64,000 nt of DNA from Strigops habroptila (lineage: Eukaryota; Chordata; Aves; Psittaciformes; Psittacidae), in contig NC_044288.2 in the NCBI RefSeq assembly GCF_004027225.2, forward strand, positions 7,251,744 to 7,315,743. Direction: 5' to 3'. Of the stretch, positions 35,301-49,690 are shown piece after piece. The position numbers and the translations under genes were made by a program. The notes under the pieces were generated by a model. The model was given only the letters and a program-made list of their open reading frames with translations, did no database searches and had not been told where the DNA came from. Every line of letters starts with the position of its first letter. Within the stretch, counting starts at the first letter, position 1.

Positions 35301-38300
35301 AAAAACACCAACTCACACTTCCTTCCCCTTTCTCCTCACATCAATAAAGATCATCAGGTGCTGTGAATCTAAAGTTCTGGGATAAAGTAACACCTCCGTG
35401 AAAATACCTGCTTTAAGTTCAGCTTCAGTAAGAATACTTTTATACTGCCTTTTTTTTTTTTACTCTAAGAAAGTGCTGACAGAAACTGTAATGAAAATAA
35501 TACATATTATTTTGAATCAAAGGGAATTTTAAAATGCACATAATTGCCAAATATATAGTATTATATATATATCAGGTTAAAGAGGTGGTATAATATCATA
35601 ATATTATACAACCTCTTCTTTCTTTACTCACTTCAGGCTACTTAGACTTCAAAAGGAACCTTTTAAAAAAAGGGTGAAGCTAGCAAAGACAATTTGATGT
35701 GAGTTTAGAATGAAAAGGTGAGCACAATGAAGCAATGAGGCAGCAAGTCTAGAACAAATAAGCAAAAGTACTTTTCTGTAGTAACATACAATGGAGCTTA
35801 ATGCTGGGTGATGCTGTACAGGCCATAAGGATGAACAGTTACAAAATGGACTAAGTAATGAAGGATGGATCTGTTGGTGGCTATTAATCATAATGTGAAG
35901 AAGCAGCCTCTGGCTTAGGAATTACTTGATAATATATTGGACAGTAGGGACAAGAGAAAAAAAATCACTCTGTGCTTGCTTTGTTTGTTATATATTATCA
36001 GCATCCACTATTGGAAGCTCACAGCCAAGAACTGGATGGGTTACGGAGACCTGATCTGTCATTTTTTCCAAAGGCAAAGCTCAATAAAGTACAAAAAAAT
36101 TCTCAAAAAGTTCAAGTCTTGCTTTTACAAAAAGAACAATTAAATGCAACACAACTATATAGTATTTGTATAAAGGGGTAAATATATAATCTCTCAGAAT
36201 ATAAGAGTAAGAACACCTCAAAACAAAAAGGAATATTTCTGCACAGTACCTAATACATGGAACTGTCATGAAATACCACAGAGACGTACATTCAGCAGAT
36301 GCAGAAAACATTGAGCACTACATCTGGTTAACAACGTTTCAACCTGAATTTATTTTGAAGAGAGACTCTTCCCTCTCCAACCATCACTACTCCTTCATAA
36401 CATAATCCAAATAAATCTTGATAACTAGCGAACAGAAGCACCATTAACTAGGTAAAGACAGTTAACACTTCCTGCAGTCATCTCCCGCTGACTCTCTCAG
36501 TACCGTCAGAGAGAGAAACCTGGGTTGGCTGGACCACATATCTGAGGTGATTCAGTAGTTGTGTCCTGAGCTTTTTTGGGAAGAGTTTAAAGTTTGCCAT
36601 AGGAACAACAGGAAATGGAAACTGTGTATTTCAGATCAAAGGGTAATTTAATTGATCACTTTTATATGAAGGCCTTAGGAAGAAACAAAAAAGACATCCT
36701 GTTCCATTATGACAGAAATTTCAAACCAGTATCTTAATATCTGAAATACTAACAAGAAACTCTTATTGCAACTACACATATAGCATTCTGTTTGGCTTGT
36801 TGTCCACAAGCAGTTACGGTACGTGTACATAAGTTAGGTACTGTCAAACCCCCTCGTTTCTACATTCGTTTTTCTTTGCTTTAAGAAAACAAAATGTAGT
36901 GTTTTCTCAAAAAGGTATGCACTAGTTCAAATGCTATGTAGGTGCTCTGTTTACCTGTATTTAGTAGGTCAGATAATGTTATCAGTGACATTCCTTCTGG
37001 CCTTCAGATCTTCTATAAACAATCTTCATGCTTTAACTTGCCTCCTCCTGTTTCACCTCCTTCAAGCTTTCACTTTTTGCTTCTCTACAAACTTTTATTA
37101 GTTTCCACTGCTACCCAGACGCAGTGGTCAATAATTTCCTTCTGCTTAGAAATATTTTGGTGTAATGGAGCAGTTCTACCAAAGCTATTCAAGATTTTCT
37201 CTGTATCATTGCAGACAGATTGCCATCCCAAGCCCAAAGCATCCCTCCAGCCTGTTTCTCTCTGCATTTGCAGCGTTGTAAGTGAAGGTGGCATTTGCTG
37301 CACTATGGGGAGCAACATCTGAAAAGTAACAGGAGAATCGATGATTCCTCAGCCACTAAGCTAGCAGCTAAAACCTAACTCTCAATGTTATTCTCTTTTT
37401 TTTTTTCTTCCCCTCACTTTAACCAATTAAATGTTATTGTGGCAGGCACTTCTTAAGTCTCATATTCATCCTCCTTTTCTGAAGAATCAAACATCTCTTT
37501 TCAGTATTTTGAATGGGTTTCAAAAAGGGAACCTTTGGGACCTACAGTGAAGAAAGAACCCAAGATGATTCAGAATCTCCCCAAAACAGCAAGAAGAGTG
37601 CTACTAATTTTCTTTTGCTTGTAATGTTTTCCCTACTACACAGCTCCACAAGTGTCACTGAAGTGACAAAAATCACATTTTTCCAGTCTGTGAAGCACAG
37701 TATCTTTGCTTCTGCTTTTGTGGCTTTCCTGAAAGGCAATTTAATCAGTTTAATGCATTGGAGATGGGGAAGGAGGGAAGAACTTCTGCATATGGAATTA
37801 TTTCTCAAGAACAGAAGTTTCTGCTATTGCAGGGAATGGTGCAGCCCTTTAGAAAAAGAGACCAGAACAGGTCAGCTCAGGTTTCTTGTAACAGTTTTGT
37901 TAGGAATAATATGAGTAATCAAATTAAGCTTGTCAGATTTGGAGTAGGTCCTCAGATTTCCTTCATAAATAAGGCTAGGATATGATGTGTTTCACAATAT
38001 ATGTACTAGTATTTTCCTTCTTTCATTAGACTGAAAAGTTCACCCCAATACATTCGTTCACAGAATGAACTATGATCATATATAAAATAAAAAAAATAAT
38101 AAAAAACCCCAGCAGGTTCTATGTCAGCTTTCTTGGTGACAAAAATATTTAAACTACAGGGCTTAGAGGATACAGAAATGCATCGAAATTCAGCAACTAA
38201 AACTGTGGAAATGCAGCACATTTCTCATCCCCTATTACAGGGAAGCAGTCAGGCCCTGCCCTGCCCTTTCAATTCGTTCTATACTGCTGTTATTTTTAGT

Positions 38301-41300
38301 CTGATAAAGTTTTGCTAGTCAAGATTCGGCTCATCTATATAAAAGAGAAGAATGAAGCAAGAATACAATTAACAAAAACAATGCCACAAATTCATGGGCA
38401 ACAGAAACATTTTTGTGTCCTCCAGGTAGATTTAAAAATACCTCTAGCAGTGGTTTCATGTATTTAATTATACATGATCATACATTTAATCGTATGTGCC
38501 ATTTAACGGACATTTCTTTTCCAGTTTTTCTTGCACATTTTTAAAGCATACCTGTCTTTGCATAGTTGTACTTGGCAATGTAAACACCTGGACAGTTAGC
38601 TCTGGTGCACTTCTCAGATCCAACAAACCAGGTAACTGCTTTCAAGAACAGCTGCTTTGAGTTAGATTTGAACCTGCAGCAGCCTTAAACGTTACTGCTC
38701 ATTTCCAGAGGCAATCAGTACCTTGTGATTCCAGCATATTCTAACTCTCCAGATATTTTGCTTTATAAAAACTTATTACATATTCTCAAAAGCTGTTTAT
38801 TGCTAATCAGATGTGCTTCACTTTACATTCAGTATGGCTGAATGAAAGGGACTAACATACAAGCTTACATACAAGCTTTCATGTAAGCTTTCTTGGCTCT
38901 TCAGATAGCAACATATTACTCTTGGATAGCACATGACTTAAATTTACCTGTTAACTGCTTTGGGTAACTTTCAGAGAACAACAGATGCAATATCTATCTG
39001 CAATATCTGTCTCTGTACAAAATGATATGGCTATAATTGCCTACTGCTAAGTTTTAAAATAAATGTTACAGAAATTTTAGCTAGCTAATCTCCTGCCCTG
39101 CCTCTCAGCAGGTTATTGCTCCTGAATGTGTATTATTTACCTTTCATTTCTCAAGGTTGATCTGTGTCAAAATTCCAAAATAAAGCACAAGTCCTGCTTC
39201 AAATAAAATTTGAAGGCAAAAATGACTTTAGAATGTTAAAAGATAAACCAATGCTTAAGTATACAGTAAGTTAAAAATCACCATCTCCTGATAGGAAAAG
39301 TCTTACAGTTGTTAGAATAGTGGTAGACTTTACAGGTTTTACTAAGTTTAGCTTGTAAAAGCTGAGGAAAGAAGTGCAATTGTAATAACCCTAAAACACA
39401 CTACAAACATGTTGCTAGAGGCAAGGTTCCTCTCCACCTCATGACTGAAGTAGCCCAAATGTGGACTGTATCCTTACCTTGATCTTGGGTTTGCTTAAAC
39501 TGTTCTATTACTAAAGGCTAAGTTTTTTTCGCAAGCTGAGCGAGACTTCTAAAATCAACCTCACTGAAAGCTCATTGCTGCTTCCTCATCAATATACCAG
39601 AAGGACTATGTGACATTTCTATGGAATGTCTCTATGCTCCTGGGACTGATGATTCAGTGTAGAGCTGTTTGGAATTTCTACAAAACTTTAGCCCTCCTCA
39701 CTTCCAAATGGCTTCCTTTTACCAGCCTGTCAAGCTCAATTAAAAATGTATGCTTTGTGTGCAATAAGAAGGGGAAGGATGGAAATTTCACAGCACAAAG
39801 TATTAGGCAGCTCACTAGAAAGAGAAAGCTGCATTTTCACGAGCAGCATGAACTGTACCTCCTAGGTTTAATTCTTTTTTTTCTGCAGTTAGGAAAAAAA
39901 TAACGCCAAATTTTGAGGTGCATAGTGAGCAACACTCAAGCTGAAAGAGCATGCAATTAAGATCTCTGTAATGTCAATTTGATTAAGTTTCTTCCTTGCT
40001 TGTCATAGTTTCGTGAAAGAGAGCAAGGAAGGAGCCGTATTTAGAACAGGGCTAGCAACTGGCAAAACAAACGTGAACAAACTGGAAGTGTCAAAACAAG
40101 TGTAAAACCACAGACTAATTTTGGTTTTCACATCACTGCAGAGTTTAGACACTAGCCTCACTCAAATTACATGGTATTTGATGGAAAAGACCCATTTCAA
40201 GAAAATTAATACCTCATCATAACTCTCAAAATCCAGCAACTGTTCCCACAAGCCTACAGACAGGAAGGTACCAATCTGTGTCCTGTGAGTGATTCCGCTA
40301 CAAGCTGTCCTTGGATTCACAGTAAAATACAACAGGAACAAAGACAAATGACATCATGGGATCCACTGGTAAGTAGTAGTCAAAGACATCACATTCTTCC
40401 CACACGAGCTATTTCTTTGTAAATATATTTTAAACACATAATGAAACTATCTAGAGTGGGAAAGTCAAAGCTCTCTGCATTCAATAAGGCCAATAAGAAC
40501 AAATTTGCAGAATTTACTGCGTGAGAGAGGCCAGGAGCACATTCAAAGACACCAAGGAAGACATAGTATCAACTTTTTTAGCCACAAAATAAGTACAAAC
40601 TACATGAAAGAAAATGATTTCTGGGAATGCTGGGTAAGTAAGTTCATTGTATGCATATTATATATGACTGAAAATTAGATTTCCCTCACAGGCAATTTCA
40701 GAAGGAAGGGAACAGAGCAGTTTTGTTAAGAACTTTTACCACATTTAATTATATATCCAGATTTTTAATTTTCCAAGGAAACAATTACTTTGAGAAAGAC
40801 CTACAAAGATAACAGAAGTGGTGTTGAAAAGGAACTGAGTAGAATACTTTAAAACTTGATACAGAGTCATTAGTGAATCATATATTAAATCCACTAATGA
40901 TGCAAGTTAAGATGCATTGTAAAAGCTGTGGAACATAGATATGAAAACCAAAGGTATCTACAATATTAACAGCTAAATTCCTTTTGATTTCAGGGGTATG
41001 GGCTATCATCAGAGGGTTAAAGGGAAATCATGGCAAAAAGTGAATTAAAAAAAGAAAAGAGCAACCTCAAAGAACTATCTGAATATCTACCAAGAAGAAA
41101 TGTCTTTAATCACCTTCAAAGAACTCTAGAAAACAAGATGTACTGAGGAGTAAGAAATCATTGGATCAATATTTGATATATATTACAGCAGCAAGAAAAG
41201 ATCACTGTATTCGATTTATAGTTGCATAACCTCACATGTGGGGAGACAGTTATTCTGCTTTTAAGGAGTCTACATTCATTACTGAATACTTCTGCAAAAA

Positions 41301-43161
41301 AAGGATTCAGGCAAAATTCGCTACATTCAAAACATAGCGTATTTTATAAGACAACATTTAAAGCTTTATGTATGCAAAGTTTTAGTAAAATACCATCTTG
41401 TATGTCCACAAATCCATCTGCGATGCATGGTTGAGATGCATGCACTATAGGAATGACAGTGTCAAATTAGGATTAAATGAATAATCTAAACAAAACAATG
41501 TACTCAATTACTTTTTCCTCCTTCTATCCTGAGTAGCCTTAAACAGGCCAGATTTTTTCAGGTCTCATAGTTCTAATTGTTTAACATCTTCCTTCTAGTC
41601 ACTACTTCAGGATGGATGTTTTCTTCTACCACAGATGTGTACATCTGTGTACAGTGACTTCATTCAACCAATGTATGTTCTCCTTGGCCACTGGCTTTGT
41701 TGTACCTACATGCTCATTGATAAGGTCTTCTTTCCCTGCTTCTAGCTTTTGCTTTCTGTTGCATGGAAATTTACCATAAATCCTGGCATATGAGTTAGCT
41801 CACTCTGGAAAAATCCAAATGTCTTTGGTGGGACTGTTTCTCCTATTTCACCGCTAGAACGTATTATTACTGAATTCTGTAAAAATCAATTAAGGTTATG
41901 ACTGCTTTTTTTTTCCTGCAAGCTGAATATAGTAGCATTTGCAGTGTCTTTTACTATGATGATGGCAGAAGCTCCATAGCAACAGCCTGTTTGTATTCCT
42001 ACTGGAACCACATTGCTCCTGTATTGTCTATCAGGAAAACAATTTTTATATGTAGAATCACAGTTATTTAGTTTGTGTGCTGAAGAATTTATACTGCTTA
42101 AGAGAATAAAGTTTTAACTAAAAAGCTCCATCTATCTGTCCATAGTTACCAGAGGTTTCACTGCTCCAGCTTTCTTGGAGTTTAGAGTGATACTTTTTTG
42201 ATGCTAAGGAATTGGAAGTTTTGGTTTCCTTCACCTGTAATTCACTAATATACAACCCACGCAAAAGCTGTTTGGAGGGTTTAAACAGACATTCCCTGAA
42301 ATAATTCTTAATTTCTCTCCTAGAATCTCTGATCCTTTTCTTTACATGTACCCACTCAAAAGGGTCTTCGCCCACTTAAAACTGGCCAAGAAAAGCTTTT
42401 CATGAAGTACACGCAAGCAAACCAGAAGACATTAGACAAAAAGCAGCCAAATGGCTGGGCGTGGTTATATGAAATATAACAATTAATACACATGTTTAAG
42501 GCTAAAACCAGAACATCATGGATATACCGCTGTACCCCTGATACTACCACTTATAGCCAGTAGACTAAGAAGCTCTAAAATGAAATGTAGTGTTTCACTG
42601 ATCATTGCCTGTAGCATGGCCCATTAGAAGGAACACGAGACCTGGCTTCACATATCAAATCCAAGGCAGAAGCACAAATACATCATATTCAAGACAATTC
42701 ATTGCTTTGTATCCTTGTTTCCATTTTGATCTTTGTCTTACATAGCCAAATGACAATTACTATTTAGAAACAATTCTAATGGTTTCCATATGCTAGGAAG
42801 AACACAAATAATATTCCCCCCCCCCCCCCGTAGAAAAAAGCATGCCAGCTCAGGAGAGGTAGTTGTACTCTTATTCCATGAGCAGTTAGGCTGATGAGAA
42901 CTGCACAGATCTCCTACTGAATGTGCAGAATGGTTCCAAAGACTCATGGTTATCCACATTATTAAATAATGACAGCTCTAGTCAGTCAACATCATAAACC
43001 AGGACAAATGCTCTTGACCAGATAATCACCTTGGGGATCCAAAGGATTATCTCTGTCACTGTGCTAGCAGACTAAGCTGCTTGCCAATCATCTCTAACTG
43101 ATTACAACTCACAAATTTAGTGGCACTTTACACTTGAGCCTGCTAGCCCAGGAAAAGAGGT

Positions 43162-43235
43162 TGAAATTCCAGAGTTGCCAGTGTTCTAACAAACAGGCTA
43201 AAATTCAAGAGTTGCCAGTATTCTAACAAACAGGC
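43162..43235 (+). repeat. two-copy 37-bp tandem duplication
   Basis: The unit ending AGAGTTGCCAGTATTCTAAC then AAACAGGC is present twice head to tail (43,162-43,198 and 43,199-43,235) with a few differences. It is a small local duplication in non-coding DNA. Confidence 0.85.
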
Positions 43236-46200
43236 AAACTCAAAGTCCAAACCTGTGCAACTCATTAACTACTCCTGTAATAATTCTGCATAGGTCAAAT
43301 GCTGTTGTACCATATTTGAGTGTACAACAAATACATGAATATACACTTGTCCTCTGGGAAAAGTGGGGATATGAAATGTTAGGCTAAGACAGCAAAATAA
43401 CCACATAGTATTTTTTGCACATTCCCAGAAATATAGTTAAACAGTTTCCATTTACTACATAGACATTTCAGCTTCTGACTGCTGGGGTTGGGAATGTCAA
43501 CTCTGAGCTGCTGATACAGAAGCAGCAGCAAATCTGCCTCCTTCCTGAGGACATCCATGGAGATGGAAGGCTGCCAAGTTTGATATTCATAGCATTGGCG
43601 GGAAAAACTGACAGCAAGGGGGGAGAGGAAGAGAAAGGCTCCACCTACACAAGAGTCCCAGAGGAAAACTACACTTCGCAAGGGGGGTTGGGTGAGAGGA
43701 GGGTGGGGACTAGGTTGAATTTCAAAGTTAAAAAGGATTTCAACTCAATCAAAACCAGAGACTCAGTCCATTACTGCTGTTGTTAAAAGCTGGAGACCAC
43801 AGTCCATCAGCTCGAGACCTCAGTACTATCCAAAACACTAAGAATGATGCCAGGAGAACCTTGCAAGATTCTTCTCTTATCTCAGTCACTACAACTGCTA
43901 GCCCTGACTACCAACTTTAGCAGGGCCTGTGGAGGATCAACTGCTGACGATAACCACAAAAGATTCTTCTCACAGCCCATTTGTTTTTCCTCATAATTTC
44001 ACGCACCCTCTGTTGCCTGCACCACAAGGTTTTCAGTAAGCAAACTGAGTTCTTGTTACCTGCCCTGAAAACTGCAATTATTTCCTCACCAATGCAATAT
44101 TTCACGCCTGGGTGTAGTAGCTATGCAGTAGTGACTAACCATTCATGCTTCTGCACATGCACCCAGAAACAGATATTTACCACTCAAACTTTGTACATAT
44201 AAATTCTTTCCACCTTCTGTCCTCCCCAGAAGTTGTTTGCAGTTGCTATTTATGCAGGGCTCTGAGATGCGTAACAGTAATAGTATTTGATTCTACTGTG
44301 ATCTGCACCTTCAGGAGCAAAAAGTCTACTTAACAAATATACTTGTAATATGAATTCAAGTCCTCAGTTAACAGCTTGAGGAGTGGACGCAACATAACTG
44401 AGAGGCACCATCTAAGTGAAGAAACAAAGCCAGGACAAACCAGATTCTCATAACCTGCCTTGATTTTTATATGGCAGAAATAGCAGGACTCTGTATTAAT
44501 TTTCATATCTTTATTCAACAATGGAGGGGTAGAAAGGCGGAAGACTAAACACATAAGACAGACATGGAGCTAAATTATAACAATTTTAGAAGATAACAAA
44601 ACAGCAGCCTTTTAATGAAAAATATTCACAGGCATCAATAGTAAGAAACTAGGGCAGGGGGTGGGAGGAAATTATGTAAACTCAATAGCAAAGAACAAAA
44701 GCCCATAGTGCAGCTCATAAAGTTATAGGCTCGTTCTAATGACACATGGAGATTTCAATTCAAATTATCTGAGACATTTATCTGTCAAAATAAACCGGGA
44801 GTAAAAAGTTAGTAACTTCCAGAACCTCTCTCCCCCACCCACATCAATAACTAAGCCTCTAGCAAAGTAACGTTTGTCTAGAAGGTGCCACCTCTGCTTG
44901 TGTTCAGTTATGCCTAGAGCACCGCTTACAAGAGATACCCACATAAAACGGCAGCAATATGTAATATTCAAAATTTAGACCTTGCATGATGCTTTGTCTT
45001 GTCAGCTGCTACAATCTTCAGCAAGTTGATGCAGCTTGAACAGACACAATATAATAAGCTTTCCCAAACACTCTTTAACTCGAACAGAAGGGCTGTATTT
45101 ACAGGTTCATGACCCTTATGCCTCAGAGCGTAACTTGGCCAGGAAAGATGCTTCTAGCAGAAATGTCAAAATAACCGAGAAGGGAAATAAGGATTAGCTG
45201 CCACCCTGTGGAACGAAAGCACATCCGCATCGGTAACACCTTTTCTCTGGGAAGAAATGGAAGAAAAACAACAGGTCCTTTGAAATAGGAGAAACTAAAT
45301 GAGAGCAAAAGAGCAAGATATCAAAGAAATAGTACAAGATTTTCTTTAATGGTCTTCATAAAAGATAATGTAAAAAGATACCTAGAAAGAGTCTGGGTAA
45401 CAAAGCTCAATACAAGATTAGGATGACTTAGGGTTTCTACATTTAAGTTGTCATACTGTAGCAAGTGACCAAACTTTTAACGACTCTACAAAAAACTAGT
45501 GAAAGAATTTGAACAACTCCTTTTTCCCTCAAAAATAGTAATCCAGTCATTTAACATCACCATGCTTCACAGCACAGGTAAAAAGGTGACAGAGTCAGGA
45601 AGAGGCTTTTCCAGTGCGCGTAATTCCAGACTGCCCACTGGTCATCAAACAGACTGAGCAGTATCAAAGACAGGAGACTGGACTAGCTGAACCAGTTAAG
45701 TTTGGGCTGGCATCCTCTGTTTTTCCTTTTCTGAGGTAATAGACTTTGAGCACCACAGTGGCTCCACTGATCAGTTACTGTATTCCTGTAGCAAATACAG
45801 AATTGTCACAACAGCTGGCTTTTACAAAAATTGGCTTTTAAATGCATTTTAGATTCTATTTAATTCAAGATATTCATTGCCCCAAATTAGCAAGTGATAG
45901 CAGCAATGCTGTAATTTCCATTCAGTTGTTAAATTCCCCATTAGGGCCTAGGAAAAGAGAAAGCTTGGAAAATTCTGTGATTTGGCTTTGGCTATACTTA
46001 CATCCAGCACATTTCCTTATAAAGCTGACATTGAGTGTTGCTAGTGGATAGCCTTTACATTAGAGCTCTATGCTGGCAGAGACAGCCATTCACTAATTAA
46101 GAGATTTAGTCATGAGAGCTCATTCCTGCCTCCCTCAATAACATATTAATTTCTTACAACTCTTTAAATCATCACTAAGTATGCATTCCTATAATGGAAT

Positions 46201-46589
46201 ACATGCTCTTGGGATCTCAAATATGTCATGGTAATCCACAACTTGTAGCTGAAATTTAGCACCTGCCTGAAAGCACTATGTTGTTATTTAACTGATCATA
46301 TGATGGAAAAAATAGAACAGAAACATATCAATTATTGTTGCTGGTGGGTTGGTTTGTTTTGTTTTACAAAGTCTGAGAATAAAGAATCCCCAGCTCTAGT
46401 CTAAATTCTATTTCTCTTTCCTACAGTAACCTTCTGGTATGTCCTGAACCTTTCTTCAGTTTGTAAATCTCCATTTAGGATGTTGCAAATAAAAGACCTC
46501 CTCTTTCTCACAATCAGAAAGAATTATGTTCCTGTTAGGATTTCCATATATTTTGAGATGCAAGGTCAGACACTCTACATACCTCTTGC

Positions 46590-46905
46590 TGCTTCCTGCA
46601 CAACCTTTTGGTGTATCAGCCACTCCTCCCAGTTCTGTGTTATCAGCAGACTTACCGAGTACACTCTGCCCCCTCATCCACACCACTGTGAAGATGTTAA
46701 ACAGGACTGGACTCAGTACTGAGCCCTGGGGTATGCTGCTAGCTGCTGGCCTTCAATTAGGATTCCTGGGACTGAGCACCACCCTACAGGTCTGGCCATT
46801 CAGCCAGTTTTATGCACCTCACTCTCTGCTCATTCAGCCCATACTCCATCAGCTTTTCTATAAAAATCTTATGTGAGATAATGTCAAAATCGCTTGTACC
46901 TATAT
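46590..46905 (-). mobile_element. CR1 LINE fragment (old, internal part)
   Basis: Minus-orientation remnant of the CR1 reverse-transcriptase region. GATGTTAAACAGGACTGGAC then CTGAGCCCTGGGG correspond to the same part of the CR1 copy at 1050-1100. The minus-strand translation shows SADNTELGGVADTPKG, a decayed version of the FADDTKL box. It is 3'-truncated too and cannot code. Confidence 0.88.
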
Positions 46906-49589
46906 GAACTTGTACGGTTACGAAATAAAAAAGTCAGGGTTTTCCCTTGAAATGCTTGCACCGGTAATTAGATTGTGAAAAAAACCCCAGACAACCAAAG
47001 AATCAACCTGTCCTTTAGAATGCCAACTCTCTGTTGCTATGGTCACAAATTATCATAGTAACCATTAGACACATATGTATTTTTTAGATTAAAATTGCTT
47101 CTATTTTTACAGAATACAGATCCAATTGAAAGAAACTACTCATTCTTACCAGGAAATACTAAAAAAAAATCAGAGTATAAATTATGGCAACACTATTGAA
47201 TAAACAAACTCAAAGTGGTTAATTGCAAAAAAAGGGGGGAGAATAAGTCACAAACACTGCCGTATTTCCAGCAGCTAGAAAATAGTTTGAATGGACAACA
47301 AAAAGATTTGAGGACAGCTATTCTATAACACCATAATCTCAGCAATCCTCACTGGAAAGTGGCTCAATTAGAAAGCCCAGCAAGATTAAACAGCCTTAGT
47401 CAGGGGTTAACTGCAGTATTACTTCATATTTCTCCATTAAAGCCCCAGTTTGTCGGTGTCATGTTCCCCCTCTCCCCCTCCCCCAGGCAGGACTTTCACT
47501 CTCATACATAGGAAATACCGACATTCAACCTGTCAACTGTTACCAGACAAGTCTCTGCTCTCTCTTTTTCATGACTGTATGTTATACCCTCTGGTGGACA
47601 AAATGCAATTCACAACCCTTCCCTTGCCTTACGGCCTTTAGATCAGCACTGTGCTAACAGGAATTTTGTCATGAAAATGCTGAACCAAAATCAAGCATCG
47701 TTACACAGCCTCTAATTTCTGTACTTCAAGGAAGGTCCTTCAAGTAATCTTTACCGGGCTAGATCTGTCTCAGCTTCTCCATTTTCTAACTGGGCTTTCA
47801 TTCAATCCACAGTCTCATACATAGCTCAGCATGCCTGAATTTAGACATGAATTAATGGACACATGTCAAAGTAAAAATTTCATTTATCTCTATATGACAT
47901 TCAGAACATTTGAGAAATAATTTAACAGAGGAGTCAAAGTGAGGAGTCCATCACCTCAGTGCTTTCCCAAAAACGCAGCAGCATGAATACAAAAAGTTTG
48001 TATTCAATACCAGGTTTGACAATCAGGATCATTTACCTCCTAATTTTATAAAGTCACCAAAAATTTTCAACTTGCTTTCTTTTTGGTAAGTTACTGAACA
48101 GTACTTACGATAAAAACTTAGTTCCCTTGTATGTAAAAATTTTACATGCTTGCCGTGCAGCCTCAGTCTCCTCCCTGAGCTGCTGCAAAGAACATGACTG
48201 AATTCCCCATCTTTGATAAGTCAGTATAGCAATGTATTTCTACTGCTGCCACAAATCTTCTAGTCTCAGACAGCTATGTATTACAGAAGACTTGAATCTT
48301 TGCTCCTCTAGCGTTCACTCATTTTTGCAGCCTTTCCACAAATGTTACTTCTAACATTTGGCTAAATGCAGACAGAATGCTTGTGTCCAAAGGGTCTGCA
48401 GTAGGCATATTTCAGCCAGAACCCACTGCAAGAAAAGGGAATGACATCAAACTATGCTGTTGACAACAGATGCTCAGATTCCATCTGGGAATCCAGCCTT
48501 AGGCCTTGTTGTACAAGCGACTGCATGATTCTAGGTCACAGGATTAAATAATGGAAAAAGGCTAAATTTCAGCTCTACAAGCCAGTATTTTTCATGTCTC
48601 CACAGTCAGCAAAATGGAAGTAGTCCTTTGCTTCATGAGAGAAAACATGGGAAACTTAACCGGGTCATGAAAGGACAGGAGCTGAGAAACAGAGCACGGA
48701 AATAACTGTTTGCTTGCAAGGGTTTACAGAAAGGTTTTAGGCAAAGAATCAGAGACCTAAATTTACCTGCAAAACTGCAGAAAAATCCCCACCAATTTGC
48801 CACTGTTTCTTTTAACTTCATATTATTTCGATTCCAATTCTCATCAGAAATACAGTGCTGGCAGTTCTGACTGAATTTTGGGATTCTACAGACAGCTGCG
48901 TATATGAGTGTAGTAAAGTCCACCATTTAGTTCATCCAAAACTGTAGGCTTGAGGGGAGGGGTAATTGCCCAGATGAAAGATATCCTCTGGAGCTCCCTC
49001 AACATAACACATCCACTGCAAAGTGATGCGAGACACTTGATACTCATCTGGTCCTCCCTGTACATCAGCTGCCTGCTGAGGTAAAATTCAAACTTTATTG
49101 TTCTGAAGTGATGAAAGGTTCAAGAACCTCAATGCATGTAGCTCAAGCTCAGCTTAGAACGGATAAGACAGAGAGAGAGAGATGCTGTAAGAGAGGAATC
49201 AGGCTCTGACCTATAGAGCGCAGAGTTTAAGTATTGCTTGAGGATCAGAAGGGCAACAGTTTTTCCTGGACAACTATGTACTATACACAAGACAGGTTCT
49301 TAGCTGCTATGAAGGTTTATTGTCTTCATTTACTCTTTAATCATTCTCACAAGTTACTCTGAACACTTAAGATCTCTGTTGAAGCCTTTAGGCCTCTTAA
49401 CAATGCCTGTAAACAACATAAGACTGAGTTATGTTGATTATGTCTAGCAATAGTGCCAAATTTCAGATTAAAAGTGACCAGGAATCCTTTCTCCTCAATA
49501 ACACTAATGCACATTCCCATACAGCATATGCCTTTCTGCACAGACCACCTCTCAAACATTAAATTCAGTAGACTCCAGACCACAAATAG
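46906..49589. other. intergenic, no gene recognised
   Basis: AT-rich unique sequence between two CR1 remnants. No exon, RNA gene or clear regulatory cluster is visible. Confidence 0.5.
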
Positions 49590-49690
49590 CACACAGGAAC
49601 TCCTGGGAAACTGGTCCTAGAAGCAAGGAGGTTGAACCAGATAACCTCCAGAGGTCCCTTCCAACTCCACTGACTATGATTCTACGAGCT
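49590..49690 (+). mobile_element. CR1 LINE 3' terminal scrap
   Basis: AGGTTGAACCAGATAACCTCC, CAGAGGTCCCTTCCAACTCC and the CTATGATTCTACGAG terminus identify the last roughly 100 bp of a plus-strand CR1. Confidence 0.85.

Larger units (their letters stand above)
25831..46570. other. EGR1-REEP2 intergenic desert, proximal part
   Basis: Over 20 kb of AT-rich, mostly unique DNA without a recognisable coding exon, tRNA or snRNA. Open frames are short and random in composition. A TTTCC pentamer run (about 26,410-26,435), a perfect hairpin at 29,289-29,333 and several homopolymer runs are the only distinct structures. Given the neighbour EGR1, distal enhancers are expected here, but they cannot be located by eye. 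Confidence 0.5.

Noticed and set aside
37513-37914. 133-codon plus-strand ORF in the gene desert
   Set aside because: No recognisable motifs and no splice or promoter context; length is within chance for 30 kb of DNA.
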